Notes under the pieces: generated by a model | Told to the model about the DNA's origin: nothing | The model's input: only the letters and a program-made list of their open reading frames with translations | The model's database searches: none | Assembly: GCA_947472995.1 (NCBI GenBank) | Contig: CANJBO010000009.1 | Coordinates: forward strand, 1 to 60,376 | Reading direction: 5' to 3' | DNA: 60,376 bases | From: Chloroflexota bacterium | GTDB lineage: Bacteria > Chloroflexota > Dehalococcoidia > UBA2979 | Program-made: the position numbers and the translations under genes | Shown: one piece after another, positions 29,647 to 38,676 of the stretch | Position numbering within the stretch: position 1 is the first letter of the stretch | Layout: each line of letters starts with the position of its first letter

Positions 29647-31223
29647 GGGGTCAGTGTACTGAGGAACCTACCGAAGTCAGTGTCCAGTAGTTCTTTCTCA
29701 CTCATCTGAGCGGCGATCTTCCAGTTCTCGCCTTTGCCCCAACCATTCTCCACCTGACTCAACTTTTCGAATGGCTCGAGCGCCCTAAACCCACCGCCAA
29801 GCGCGGACTTGATGGCGCGATCGGTGAAATAGTTTTCGGTTGCCCGTCGATCGAGCACTTTGCAGGGAATTTCTGCGACCCCGCACGCGGCGACGAAAAG
29901 TCGGCGAGCTTCTGAAAGAGGCTCGTCTGGATACGAACGTTCGCTATCGACGACAGCTGACACGATGTGCGCGAATCGTCGCAAGTCCACTAGTTCATCT
30001 TGAGCGGCGCCGCTAATTAGATTGCCGCCTCCGAGGTGAACGACCACTACGTCGGTGTGCCCGAGCGTTCGCAAGAATTGCTTCGTGACTTTGACGTCCG
30101 TCTTCCCTTCCACGAGCAACACGCGCGATGCTCCGCCGTCCGCGCCGCCGGTGTATCCGAGTGCCGTTAGGAACTCGGTGAGGGTAGAGACTGAGTCATA
30201 CAGATCCATCTGGGATTCGCGCGGGCCGATCGGCTGCACTGCATATGTCCGATCCGCGTAGAGGCGCGCGAGCGCGAGGCTGTGCGTTGCAAACAGGATG
30301 CCGTCCGACGCATACCGGTCTAGTGCGGAAAGGAACTCAAGTTGGAGCCGGGGATGCAGATGGAGCTCAGGTTCATCGACAAGAATGAGTCGGTGCCGAT
30401 TTATTGCGATGTTGAGCAGAACGATGATGAATTGAGTTAGGCCGGCACCTACCTCGGTCAGCCCAAAATGCCTTCGGTCGATCCTTAGCTGCAGTCCTCC
30501 GTCATTCGCGGCATCGATCTCGAAATCATCGAAACCAAACAGAGCCGCAATGTCGCTGCGTAGGCTGAACGCGAGATCCGCCGCCGACTTATTCTGTCCT
30601 GTCTTGAGATTGCGCCATTGGTGTACTAGGTTGCTTCCGATTTCGATGTCGAAGTAGCGATTGCCGTTGGCGCTGGTGGTCCGCAATTGCCCGTCGAGGA
30701 TGTTGCGGAACGGGCCTATGTAGACCGTGCTCGTGAGCGTCTTGGCTGTGTCCAGCAACGCACCCACGTTGATCCGGATTCCACCTTGGATGACCTGATC
30801 ATCCGTAAACCCGCTGCTGCTATTTGGGAAAGCGAGACCACTGCCGCTGTAGAGAGACAGCGAGAAGAAGTTCGGTCTGTCCCGCTCGATGACGAACACC
30901 GCCCGCCCGACGTCGGTGTCTCCGACCCCGGACCACTCCAGCGAGATTTCCATTGGAAGTTCGTTCGCGAACGCAAAGTTTTCACTTTGATCCCGAACCT
31001 CTGGGGGGAAGGTAAATTCCATTCGATTGGCCATCGCTCGCCCGATGGCCGACGATTCGTGAAGACTCGCAAACATCGCACGGTAGTCGTACAGGAATCG
31101 GAGCAACGACGACTTTCCGCTGTTGTTTACTCCGATAAACGCAGTGGCACCCGGTCCAATTTCGAATCGTGCCGGATGCTGCGACGTGAAACGCCGGTAG
31201 TTCTTGATCATCAGCGTCGGCAT
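29643..31223 (-). CDS. AAA15-type ATPase with C-terminal TOPRIM domain (OLD-like nuclease candidate)
   Basis: A 526-residue protein. The N-terminal ABC-type ATPase has Walker A GVNNSGKSS (31-39), a signature-like EVGAGLTQ (257-264), Walker B LILVDEPELHLHP (D283, E284) and ATHS (312-315). The C-terminal TOPRIM-like domain has LLVEGKTDV (E372), GGGN (398-401), VVDSE (D426, E428) and ENYF (463-466). This is the layout of OLD-family nucleases, several of which are phage-defence effectors. Base composition is visibly poorer in GC and codon use differs from all neighbours, which indicates transfer. It starts 5 bases after the uvrA stop and overlaps the next gene by 4 bases. No UvrD-like (Gabija) or reverse-transcriptase partner is present. 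Confidence 0.85.
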   Translation of the reverse strand: MPTLMIKNYRRFTSQHPARFEIGPGATAFIGVNNSGKSSLLRFLYDYRAMFASLHESSAIGRAMANRMEFTFPPEVRDQSENFAFANELPMEISLEWSGVGDTDVGRAVFVIERDRPNFFSLSLYSGSGLAFPNSSSGFTDDQVIQGGIRINVGALLDTAKTLTSTVYIGPFRNILDGQLRTTSANGNRYFDIEIGSNLVHQWRNLKTGQNKSAADLAFSLRSDIAALFGFDDFEIDAANDGGLQLRIDRRHFGLTEVGAGLTQFIIVLLNIAINRHRLILVDEPELHLHPRLQLEFLSALDRYASDGILFATHSLALARLYADRTYAVQPIGPRESQMDLYDSVSTLTEFLTALGYTGGADGGASRVLLVEGKTDVKVTKQFLRTLGHTDVVVVHLGGGNLISGAAQDELVDLRRFAHIVSAVVDSERSYPDEPLSEARRLFVAACGVAEIPCKVLDRRATENYFTDRAIKSALGGGFRALEPFEKLSQVENGWGKGENWKIAAQMSEKELLDTDFGRFLSTLTP

Positions 31224-31228
31224 AGTCG

Positions 31229-34200
31229 CTACCCCCTCGCCCCCACCTTCGCGCGCTTGTTGGCCGGGGCCTTCGAGGCGCGCGTTGGCTTGGCGGCGGG
31301 CGGGGCGGCTGCGGCCTTCGCGGCGGCGGCGCGGGACTTCTTCGTCGGGAGCGGGGCGGGGGCGGTGGGGAGCGCGGTGCGCTTCGCCTTCGGCTTGCCG
31401 GCGATCGAGGGGTGCTTCGCGAGGACGTCGATGAGGAAGCGGCCGGTGGCGGACTCCTCGACGCGCGCGACCTCCTCGGGGGTGCCGGTGGCGAGGATGC
31501 GGCCACCCTTCGCGCCGCCGGCGGGGCCGAGGTCGATCAGGTGGTCGGCGCACTTGATGACGTCCAGGTTGTGCTCGATCACCACGACGGTATTGCCGCC
31601 GTCGACGAGCTTCTGGAGCACCTCGAGCAGCGCTTCCACGTCCGAGAACGCGAGGCCCGTCGTCGGCTCGTCCAGGATGTACGCGGTGCGTCCGGTCGCG
31701 CGCCTCGACAGCTCGGTCGCGAGCTTGATGCGCTGCGCCTCGCCGCCGCTGAGCGTGGTGGCGGGCTGTCCGAGGCGGATGTAGCCGAGGCCGACGTTCG
31801 CCAGCGTGTCCAGCTTGCGGCGCGGCGCGGGGAACGCGTCGAAGAACTCGACCGCCTCCTGCACCGTCATGTTCAGCACCTCCGCGATGGTCTTGCCGCG
31901 GAAGTGGATCTCCAGCGCCTCGCGGTTGTAGCGGTCGCCCTTGCAGACCTCGCACGGGACGGTCACGTCGGGGAGGAACTGCATCTCGATGACGTTGTAG
32001 CCGTCGCCCTTGCACGCCTCGCAGCGGCCGCCCTTCACGTTGAAGGAGAAGCGGCCGGGGCCGTAGCCGCGCGCCTTGCTCTCCGGCATCTGCGAGAACA
32101 GGTCGCGGATCAGCGTGAACAGCCCCGTGTACGTCGCGGGGTTCGAGCGCGGCGTGCGCCCGATCGGCGACTGGTCGATGACCACGACCTTGTCGAGGTG
32201 CTCGATGCCCTCGATCGCATCGTGATCGCCGCCGCGCTCGCGCGCGCCGTTCAGGTCGTGCTCCAGCTGCCGCGCGAGAATCTGGTTCACCAGCGATGAC
32301 TTGCCCGACCCGGACACGCCGGTCACCGCGATGAACGTGCCGAGCGGGAAGTCGGCGCTCACGTTCTTCAGGTTGTTCTCACGCGCGCCCTTGATGCGGA
32401 GGGCGAGGCCGTTGCCGCGACGGCGCTGCGGGGGCATGGGGATCATGCGCGCGCCGCTCAGGTACTGGCCGGTGAGCGAGGCCGGGTTCGCCATCACCTC
32501 GGCGGGGGTGCCGAAGGCGACGACGTTGCCGCCGCGCTCGCCCGCGCCGGGGCCGATGTCGATGAGGTGGTCGGCGGCGAGCATCATCGCCTCGTCGTGC
32601 TCGACGACGAGGACGGTGTTGCCGAGGTCACGGAGCCTCGACAGCGTCGTGATCAGGCGCTCGTTGTCGATCGGGTGCAGGCCGATACTCGGCTCGTCGC
32701 AGACGTACAGCACGCCCATCAGCGCGGAGCCGATCTGCGTGGCGAGGCGGATGCGCTGGCCCTCGCCGCCGCTCAGCGTGCCGGCCGAGCGGTCCAGCGT
32801 CAGGTAGTCGAGGCCCACGTCGCGCAGGAAGACGAGCCGCCCGCCGATCTCCTGCAGGATCTGCCGCGCGATCGCGAAGTCGCGTGTCGAGAGCGGTGTC
32901 GAGGTCTCGTCGCGCAGCCCCTCGGTCCACGCGAGCGAGTCGGCGACCGACAGCCGCGCCACATCGACGATCGAGCGCTCCGAGCCATCCTCGGAGGGCA
33001 CCGTGACGGCGAGCATCTCCGGCTTCAGGCGCGCGCCGCGGCAGGCGGGGCAGGGGACGGGCACCATGTAGCGCTCGATGTCGGAGCGCACCCACTCGGA
33101 CTCCGTCTCCTTGTAGCGCCGCTCGAGGTTGGTGAGCACGCCCTCCCACGTCACGCTGTACTTGCGGACGCGCCCGCTCTTGCTGCTCTTGAACTCGATC
33201 TCATCGACGGCCAGGTCGCCGGTGCCGTGCATCAGCGCCTGGTACTGCTTCGGCGTGAACGAGTCGATAGTCTGCTTCGTCGTGAACCCGAACGCCTCGC
33301 CCAGCGCGGTGAGGCGGCGGCGGTACCAGCCGAGGCTGGTCGCCATGCGCTGGAACGGCGTGATCGCGCCCTCGTCGATGCTCAGCTTCCGGTTCGGCAC
33401 GACGAGGCTCTCGTCGAGCTGCATCTTGAAGCCGAGGCCGGTGCAGTCGGGGCACGCGCCGTGCGGCGTGTTGAACGAGAAGTTGCGTGGCTCGATCTCA
33501 CCGACGGAGTACGGCGGGTGCGTGGTGTTCGAGCAGGCGAAGTGCTCGCTGTACGTCTGCTCCTCGACGACGGTCGAGTCCTGGTTGCCCGTCCCGAACA
33601 GCGCGAGGACGACGATCCCCTCGCCGAACTTCAGCGCCTGCTCCACGGAGTCGGAGACGCGCTGCCTCGTCGCATCGAACTCCTCCTCGCCGGGGGCGGG
33701 GACGACGATGCGGTCCACGACGACGTCGATGTCGTGCCACTTGGTGCGGGCGAGCACGATCGGCTCGTCCATGCTCATCACGGTGCCGTCCACGCGCGCG
33801 CGCACGAAGCCGCCTCGACGGATCGCGTCGAGGACGTTGGTGTGCTCGCCGCGCTGGTGGCGGATGACGGGCGCGAGGATCATCGCGCGGCGGCCGGGGT
33901 CCTGCGTCAGGATCGCGTCGACGATCTGCTGCGCGGTCTGGCGGCGGATCACCTGCCCGCAGTGGATGCAATGCGGCACGCCGACGCGCGCGAACAGCAG
34001 GCGCAGGTAGTCGTAGATCTCCGTCACGGTCGCGACGGTCGAGCGCGGGTTCCTCGACACGCCCTTCTGGTCGATGGAGATCGCGGGGGAGAGGCCCTCG
34101 ATGTAGTCGACGTCGGGCTTCTCCATCAGGCCGAGGAACTGGCGGGCGTACGCGGAGAGCGACTCGACGTAGCGTCGCTGGCCCTCGGCGTAGATCGTGT

Positions 34201-34333
34201 CGAAGGCGAGCGAGGACTTGCCCGAGCCGGAGACCCCCGTGATCACCACGAGCTTGTCGCGGGGGATCTCGACGGTCACGTTCTTGAGGTTGTGTTCGCG
34301 CGCGCCGGTCACGACGATGCGGTCGAGGGGCAT
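31229..34333 (-). CDS. uvrA: Excinuclease ABC subunit UvrA
   Basis: UvrA finds bulky DNA lesions and loads UvrB. The 1034-residue protein has two ABC ATPase halves with Walker [10 protein letters not shown] near both N-termini, signature [12 protein letters not shown] and [12 protein letters not shown], zinc modules ([30 protein letters not shown]), and the UvrB-binding region. The start [19 protein letters not shown] at 34331-34333 fits the family; the longer frame upstream does not. Beyond the usual end it carries a Lys/Ala/Pro-rich tail of about 55 residues, histone-tail-like, which may add DNA affinity. Confidence 0.97.
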   Translation of the reverse strand: MPLDRIVVTGAREHNLKNVTVEIPRDKLVVITGVSGSGKSSLAFDTIYAEGQRRYVESLSAYARQFLGLMEKPDVDYIEGLSPAISIDQKGVSRNPRSTVATVTEIYDYLRLLFARVGVPHCIHCGQVIRRQTAQQIVDAILTQDPGRRAMILAPVIRHQRGEHTNVLDAIRRGGFVRARVDGTVMSMDEPIVLARTKWHDIDVVVDRIVVPAPGEEEFDATRQRVSDSVEQALKFGEGIVVLALFGTGNQDSTVVEEQTYSEHFACSNTTHPPYSVGEIEPRNFSFNTPHGACPDCTGLGFKMQLDESLVVPNRKLSIDEGAITPFQRMATSLGWYRRRLTALGEAFGFTTKQTIDSFTPKQYQALMHGTGDLAVDEIEFKSSKSGRVRKYSVTWEGVLTNLERRYKETESEWVRSDIERYMVPVPCPACRGARLKPEMLAVTVPSEDGSERSIVDVARLSVADSLAWTEGLRDETSTPLSTRDFAIARQILQEIGGRLVFLRDVGLDYLTLDRSAGTLSGGEGQRIRLATQIGSALMGVLYVCDEPSIGLHPIDNERLITTLSRLRDLGNTVLVVEHDEAMMLAADHLIDIGPGAGERGGNVVAFGTPAEVMANPASLTGQYLSGARMIPMPPQRRRGNGLALRIKGARENNLKNVSADFPLGTFIAVTGVSGSGKSSLVNQILARQLEHDLNGARERGGDHDAIEGIEHLDKVVVIDQSPIGRTPRSNPATYTGLFTLIRDLFSQMPESKARGYGPGRFSFNVKGGRCEACKGDGYNVIEMQFLPDVTVPCEVCKGDRYNREALEIHFRGKTIAEVLNMTVQEAVEFFDAFPAPRRKLDTLANVGLGYIRLGQPATTLSGGEAQRIKLATELSRRATGRTAYILDEPTTGLAFSDVEALLEVLQKLVDGGNTVVVIEHNLDVIKCADHLIDLGPAGGAKGGRILATGTPEEVARVEESATGRFLIDVLAKHPSIAGKPKAKRTALPTAPAPLPTKKSRAAAAKAAAAPPAAKPTRASKAPANKRAKVGARG

Positions 34334-34490
34334 GGAGACGCCTGTCCGGTAGCCATCCGGGTGTCGCGCCGGGGGAGTGGGCGCCGCCTCGAACGGTCGA
34401 TGGTTGAATGTCCGCTGTTCCGAACGACTATCGTACCGCCGAGTGCACCCCGCTCCAAGCGTCACCGGGTGCAGAGATGAAGGAGCCCGC

Positions 34491-35090
34491 GTGCGCGTGC
34501 TGGTGGTCGCCGAGGATGCCGAGGTCCGTGCCGCGCGGGCGCGTGACCTCGAGCGGGTAGGGCACGAGGTCATTGCGGCCGACGGCGCGCACCTGACGGC
34601 ACGGGTGCGGGCGGCGGCGCCCGACGCGCTGGTGGTCGTCGCGCCCGCCTCGACGAGCGCGCTGCGGCTGCTGCTCGGGCGCGCCCGCGCGGCGGCGGAG
34701 GTCGAGGTGCCCGCGGTGGTGCTGCTCGACGGTGGGTCGCTGTGGCTGCTGCTCGCGGGGTCGTCGAGGACGCTGCGGGCGGCGACCGGTACGGCGGTGT
34801 TCGAGCGTGTCGGCCGGCGGCTGGCCGGCCCCGCCGGCGAGGTCTCGCTCACCCCGTCCGAGGCAGCCGTCCTCGCGCACCTCGCGGCGCAGCCGGGCGC
34901 GTTCGTGTCGATGGCGCAGCTGGCGCACACGCTCTGGGGCGAAGCCTCGACGGACCGGTACGCGCGCGGGGCGATCCGGACGCACATCCACACCCTGCGC
35001 GGCAAGCTGGCGGCGGCGGGCGTGCCGGACGCGATCGAATCGCGCTCGGCGGTGGGCTATCGGATCGCGGCGGGCGCCGTCGGCATCTAG
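34491..35090 (+). CDS. Pseudoreceiver plus winged-helix (OmpR/PhoB-type) regulator
   Basis: A 199-residue protein. Residues 1-100 resemble a response-regulator receiver (VRVLVVAEDAEVRAARARDLERVGHEV), but the phosphoacceptor strand reads DALVVVAPAS with no Asp, so phosphorylation is unlikely. Residues about 105-195 form an OmpR-type winged helix (LTPSEAAVLAHLAAQPGAFVS.. and RAIRTHIHTLRGKL-like segment ending GYRIA). GTG at 34491 follows AAGGAG with a 5-base spacer. It is divergent from uvrA (157 bases) and its stop shares CTAG with the next gene. Target unknown. Confidence 0.82.
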   Translation: MRVLVVAEDAEVRAARARDLERVGHEVIAADGAHLTARVRAAAPDALVVVAPASTSALRLLLGRARAAAEVEVPAVVLLDGGSLWLLLAGSSRTLRAATGTAVFERVGRRLAGPAGEVSLTPSEAAVLAHLAAQPGAFVSMAQLAHTLWGEASTDRYARGAIRTHIHTLRGKLAAAGVPDAIESRSAVGYRIAAGAVGI

Positions 35091-35572
35091 TTCGGTCGAG
35101 GCGCTTCGGGGCGGGGATCCTCGTCGGGCAGCGTGTCCTCGTCCGTGGCGTCGCCCGCGGGCGGGGCGTCCTCGGGCGGGGTGCCGCCGAGGCTGAACAG
35201 GCCGGGCGGGAAGCCCTCGGGCAGGGTGCCGCCGCCCATGTTCCGCATCTGCTCGCGGAGCTGCGACTCGACCTCGCGCATCTGGTCCTCGGTGATGCCC
35301 ATCAGCTGTAGCGTCTCGCGCACCAGCCGCTGCACCTCGTCGAAGTCGCCGCGGATCAGCGCGTCGGCGACCTCGAGCTGCGTCTCCACGGCGCGGAAGC
35401 GCTCGCGGCGCTCGGTGTCGTTCGTCGTGCCGAGGATGGTGCCCATCAGGCGCGTGAAGAGGTTCGTGGTGCGGGCGATGCGGACGCGATCGTCGGGGTC
35501 CTCGGGGAACGTCCCGGTCACCTGGACCTCGAGGCCCGCGCGGGAGTCGGACGCGATGTACTGGTTGGGCAT
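35087..35572 (-). CDS. Hypothetical protein with acidic, proline-rich C-terminus
   Basis: A 161-residue soluble protein that I do not recognise. Residues 1-110 are predicted mixed then helical (TERRERFRAVETQLEVADALIRGDFDEVQRLV, ITEDQMREVESQLREQM); residues 115-161 are acidic and Pro-rich, probably disordered. The start MPNQYIASDSRAGLEVQVTG follows an open intergenic stretch. It ends tail to tail with the winged-helix gene, sharing CTAG. Confidence 0.65.
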   Translation of the reverse strand: MPNQYIASDSRAGLEVQVTGTFPEDPDDRVRIARTTNLFTRLMGTILGTTNDTERRERFRAVETQLEVADALIRGDFDEVQRLVRETLQLMGITEDQMREVESQLREQMRNMGGGTLPEGFPPGLFSLGGTPPEDAPPAGDATDEDTLPDEDPRPEAPRPN

Positions 35573-35634
35573 GGCACCGCCTGTCGGCTAGAGGTGGGGC
35601 GTCGATCGTACTCGACGGGCGGGGGTGCCCGCGC

Positions 35635-36915
35635 TCAGAGTGTCGAGGCGGTCGCCTCGATCGGCGCGGGAGGTGCCGGGCGGCGCGGGCGGCGGGCGAG
35701 GAAGAAAAACACGGAGCCGAGGCCGGACAGGATGGCAAGGATCGTGAAGCCGAGGCGGAAGTCGCCCGTCCGGTCGGAGAGCACGCCCGCCACGATCGGG
35801 CCGGTGATCGTCCCGCCCATGACGAGCAGCGACGAGATGCCGAGGATCGCGGCGAACGCGCGCCGTCCGAAGTAGTCGGCGCGGATCGCGTGCATCATCG
35901 GCCCGCGCAGCCCCCACGCTGCGCCGTGCATCACCGCGAACGCGAAGATCGGCGCGGGCTGGCTGGCGTAGGCGAGCAGCAGCAGCGCGGCGGTGTGGAA
36001 GCCCATGCAGCCGATCGAGATGTGCCGCCGGTCCCAGCGGTCGCCGACGACCGTGCCGAACGCGATCCCCGCGACCTGCGCGAGCGTCAGCACCGTCAGC
36101 ACGACCGACGAGAACCCGAGCGAGTAGCCGAGGTCCTCCGTGAGGAACAGCACGATGTGCACGTTCACGGCGGACACGATCAGCAGCGCCGAGGCGTGCC
36201 CCAGCGAGATCAGCCAGAACGCCGGCGTCATCAGCGCCTCGCGGAGCGTGAAGCCGTCCTCCTCCAACGTGCGCGGTGTCGCGTCGGCGCCGGCGGGGTC
36301 ATCGATGCGACCGCCATCGACCTCGAGGCCGTAGTCCTCGGGGCGTCGTCGCACGATCTGCGTCAGCGGGAGGCCGACGACGAGCACGATCACGCCCGAG
36401 GCGAACGCGGTGCCACGCCACCCGAACGTCGCGAGGGCGAGCGCGACGGCGCCGATCATCAGCCCGCCGATCGCGCCGCCCATCTGGAACGTCGACAGCG
36501 CGCGGCCTCGACGACGGTCGAACCAGTTCACGATCGAGACGGTGAAGGGGAAGACGCCGGCGAGGCTGGAGCCGACGGCCATCGTCAGGAATGCGGCATA
36601 GAAGCCGGGCAGCGTGTCGATGTAGCTGAACGCGATGAACCCTACGCCGAACAGCACGATGCCGGTGCGCATGCTCGCCCGCGGTCCGAAGCGCTCGACC
36701 AGCCAGCCCTGCACCGGGCCGAGCATGCCGTTCTCGACCTGCTGCATGGAGTACGCCGCGGAGAGCTCCGCGTTGCTCCAGCCGAACTCCTGCCGCAGCA
36801 GGGCCACGTACGCGGCGTAGGAGCGCTGGAGCAGGGCGGCCGCCAGGATCTGGTTCACGAACCCGGCCGCGACGATCCACCAACCATAGAAGAGGCGCGG
36901 TCGGGGTTCGGGCAT
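35635..36915 (-). CDS. Major facilitator superfamily transporter (OxlT/monocarboxylate-like)
   Basis: A 426-residue protein with twelve membrane segments and MFS loop motifs (GWLVERFGPRASMRTG between helices 2 and 3; GDRWDRRHISIG in the second half). The start FYGWWIVAAGFVNQI and the R(R/P)PEDYGL loop are typical of the OxlT/MCT-like OFA family, which carry carboxylates. Substrate unknown. The ATG at 36913-36915 was chosen; a GTG seven codons upstream is possible. A 224-base stretch after it, up to the DUF998 gene, shows nothing. Confidence 0.85.
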   Translation of the reverse strand: MPEPRPRLFYGWWIVAAGFVNQILAAALLQRSYAAYVALLRQEFGWSNAELSAAYSMQQVENGMLGPVQGWLVERFGPRASMRTGIVLFGVGFIAFSYIDTLPGFYAAFLTMAVGSSLAGVFPFTVSIVNWFDRRRGRALSTFQMGGAIGGLMIGAVALALATFGWRGTAFASGVIVLVVGLPLTQIVRRRPEDYGLEVDGGRIDDPAGADATPRTLEEDGFTLREALMTPAFWLISLGHASALLIVSAVNVHIVLFLTEDLGYSLGFSSVVLTVLTLAQVAGIAFGTVVGDRWDRRHISIGCMGFHTAALLLLAYASQPAPIFAFAVMHGAAWGLRGPMMHAIRADYFGRRAFAAILGISSLLVMGGTITGPIVAGVLSDRTGDFRLGFTILAILSGLGSVFFFLARRPRRPAPPAPIEATASTL

Positions 36916-37139
36916 GCAGGCGAGTATGGCACTCACACCCGCATGCGCCAGCCGCGCCCCGCTCGCGCTGTCCGCGATGTTTCAGCGCGACAGCGCTCCG
37001 GCAACGCCCGCGGCGGCTCGCGTCGAGGTCAGTCGCGTCGAGGTCGCATCGCGTAAATGCGCGTCACGTCTACCTCGAGCTCGGCGGTTTCGGCGTCCTG
37101 GCGCGTGGCGGCCGTGCCCGGGACGACCCGCGCGCGGAG

Positions 37140-37775
37140 TTAGCGCCGAGGGTCGATGGCGTCGCGATCCTCGGGCCGCGCGACGAGCAGCCAGGCGCCG
37201 ATGATGCCGGTCCACGCGAACGGCACGGCGAGGAACGCGCGCTGCACGAGCCCCTTGTGGGCCGGGAACAGACCGAACAGCACGGGGACCAGCAGCACCG
37301 CGCCGAGGATGCCGCTCGCGAGCGAGAGGCCTCGCATCGTCTGGCTGCGCGCGGCGTCACGGAAGTGCGCGGCGAAGACGAGCGGTGTCACGACATCGAG
37401 GGTGAACGCCGTGAGCGCGACGCCGAGGTGTGCGCGCGCGAGCGGGGTGGGCTCGGTCCCGGCGGGTTGCAGCGGGAACATCCCCACCCCGACCGTCGCG
37501 ACGCCCAGCATCGCGACCAGCGCCGATCCGATGCGCCCGGGGCGGCTCGGCGCACCTCGTGCGAGCCCACGTGCCAGCAGGAGGTCGAGGATGCCGACGA
37601 TCACGAGGCCGAGGCGCATCACCCACGCATGCGGCCCGCTCTGGCGGGCCAACTCGCTCACGTGCTGCGAGACATGATCGTAGCCCGGCACGATCGCACC
37701 GGCGGCGGCCAAGAACGCCGTGAAGACGGCGGGCGAGGCCATGCCCGCGAGGCCCCCGATCGTCCGTCGATCCAC
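37140..37775 (-). CDS. DUF998 membrane protein
   Basis: A 211-residue protein with six membrane segments and the DUF998 hallmark PGYDHVSQHVSELARQSGPHAW near the N-terminus, followed by GVGMFPLQPAG and an intramembrane HFRDAAR block. The His/Asp/Glu pattern is conserved in the family, whose function is unknown (proposed membrane sensor or enzyme). Monocistronic; divergent from the tRNA-Gly gene. Confidence 0.82.
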   Translation of the reverse strand: MDRRTIGGLAGMASPAVFTAFLAAAGAIVPGYDHVSQHVSELARQSGPHAWVMRLGLVIVGILDLLLARGLARGAPSRPGRIGSALVAMLGVATVGVGMFPLQPAGTEPTPLARAHLGVALTAFTLDVVTPLVFAAHFRDAARSQTMRGLSLASGILGAVLLVPVLFGLFPAHKGLVQRAFLAVPFAWTGIIGAWLLVARPEDRDAIDPRR

Positions 37776-37912
37776 CTGCGGCTCCTCCCGGTCTCGCTGC
37801 GAGCGTAGTCGCCCTCGTCGATCGGAAGCGTCGAGTCATCGGATCCGGTGGCACAAGTTCGCATCGATCGAGGACTGAACGGCCCGCTCGTAGGGGCACG
37901 CGCGACGTCGCG

Positions 37913-37941
37913 TTGAGTTCGCGATCGTCCCCGGCTACGCT
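37913..37941 (+). promoter_or_regulatory. Putative promoter of tRNA-Gly
   Basis: TTGAGT (37913-37918), 17 bases, then TACGCT (37936-37941), 19 bases before the tRNA 5' end. Confidence 0.5.
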
Positions 37942-37960
37942 GTCGGAGCGGTCCATCGGC

Positions 37961-38036
37961 GCGGGGGTAGCTCAGCTGGTAGAGCGTCTGCCTTCCAAGC
38001 AGAATGTCGCGGGTTCGAGTCCCGTCCCCCGCTCCA
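37961..38036 (+). tRNA. tRNA-Gly (anticodon TCC)
   Basis: The full cloverleaf can be drawn: acceptor GCGGGGG/CCCCCGC, D arm GCTC..GAGC, anticodon loop CTTCCAA giving TCC, T arm GCGGG TTCGAGT CCCGT-like, discriminator T, and an encoded CCA (38034-38036). It reads GGA (and perhaps GGG) glycine codons. Confidence 0.96.
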
Positions 38037-38134
38037 TCTCACTGTCTCGCATCGTCGACCCCATACAGCGCGGCTGGCTCGTCAGCGTGTGGCGGCGCGT
38101 GTACAAGCAGGGGGCGCGCCCCCAGGGCCGCCGT

Positions 38135-38676
38135 GCGCTCCGTTGCACAGGTCATCACGAGCGAGGGTACCGGCTCGGCGTTCTACATCGGCAACGACGA
38201 GTGGCTGCCGGCGGCGCACGTGGTGTCCGGGATCACGGCGGTGCTGCTCAAGTCGGACATCGTGTCGCTGAGCGCGACGGTCGTGGGGGCGGACCGGACG
38301 CGCGACAGCGCCCATCCTGCGGTCCGCGACACCCTTGGTGAGCGCGCTCGCGATCGCTCGGGCGGCGACAGCGGACGCCGGGAGCGGCGTCTGGGTGATC
38401 GGCTCCCGCTCGGCCTGTCGGGCACGCCCACGCTGACGAAGGGCACGCGGTCAGTCGTCATCAACGGGACCGAGCGCATGCAGACGGACGCCGCGGTGAA
38501 CTCCGGGAACAGCGGTGGGCCGCTGACAGACGACTGCGGGAACGTGCTGGGCGTCGTCTCCAAGATCGTCGGCGAGGACGCCACCGGGCTGGGGTTTGCG
38601 ATGCGCGCGAGCACGATCTCCGCCGCGAACGAGGCGATCTCCCAGTGCGCCCGCGCCGATCGAGGCCCGGCGCTAG
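38135..38676 (+). pseudogene. Frame-disrupted trypsin-like (HtrA-type) serine protease
   Basis: Protease signatures are clear but lie in different frames. Frame A has TGSAFYIGNDEWLPAAHVVSG with the catalytic His. From about 38311 the coding similarity moves to frame +1 (ILRSATPLVSALAIARAATADAG..), as if one C were extra in GCGCCCATC. From about 38405 it returns to frame A (LGLSGTPTLTKG), as if one C were missing in GGCTCCCGC, and continues through NSGNSGGPL with the catalytic Ser. The end again needs a one-base shift to reach the TAG at 38674-38676; without it the frame runs on. No signal peptide or good start is visible. It may be a decayed gene or contain base-call errors. Confidence 0.7.

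Noticed and set aside
34334-34490. Possible LexA (SOS) box before uvrA
   Set aside because: GTTCCGAAC and CGAACGG occur, but no CGAAC-N4-GTTCG or E. coli-type box is present.
38290-38420. Programmed frameshifting in the protease
   Set aside because: Two opposite shifts 95 bases apart, plus a third at the end, with no slippery heptamer; decay or sequencing error is simpler.
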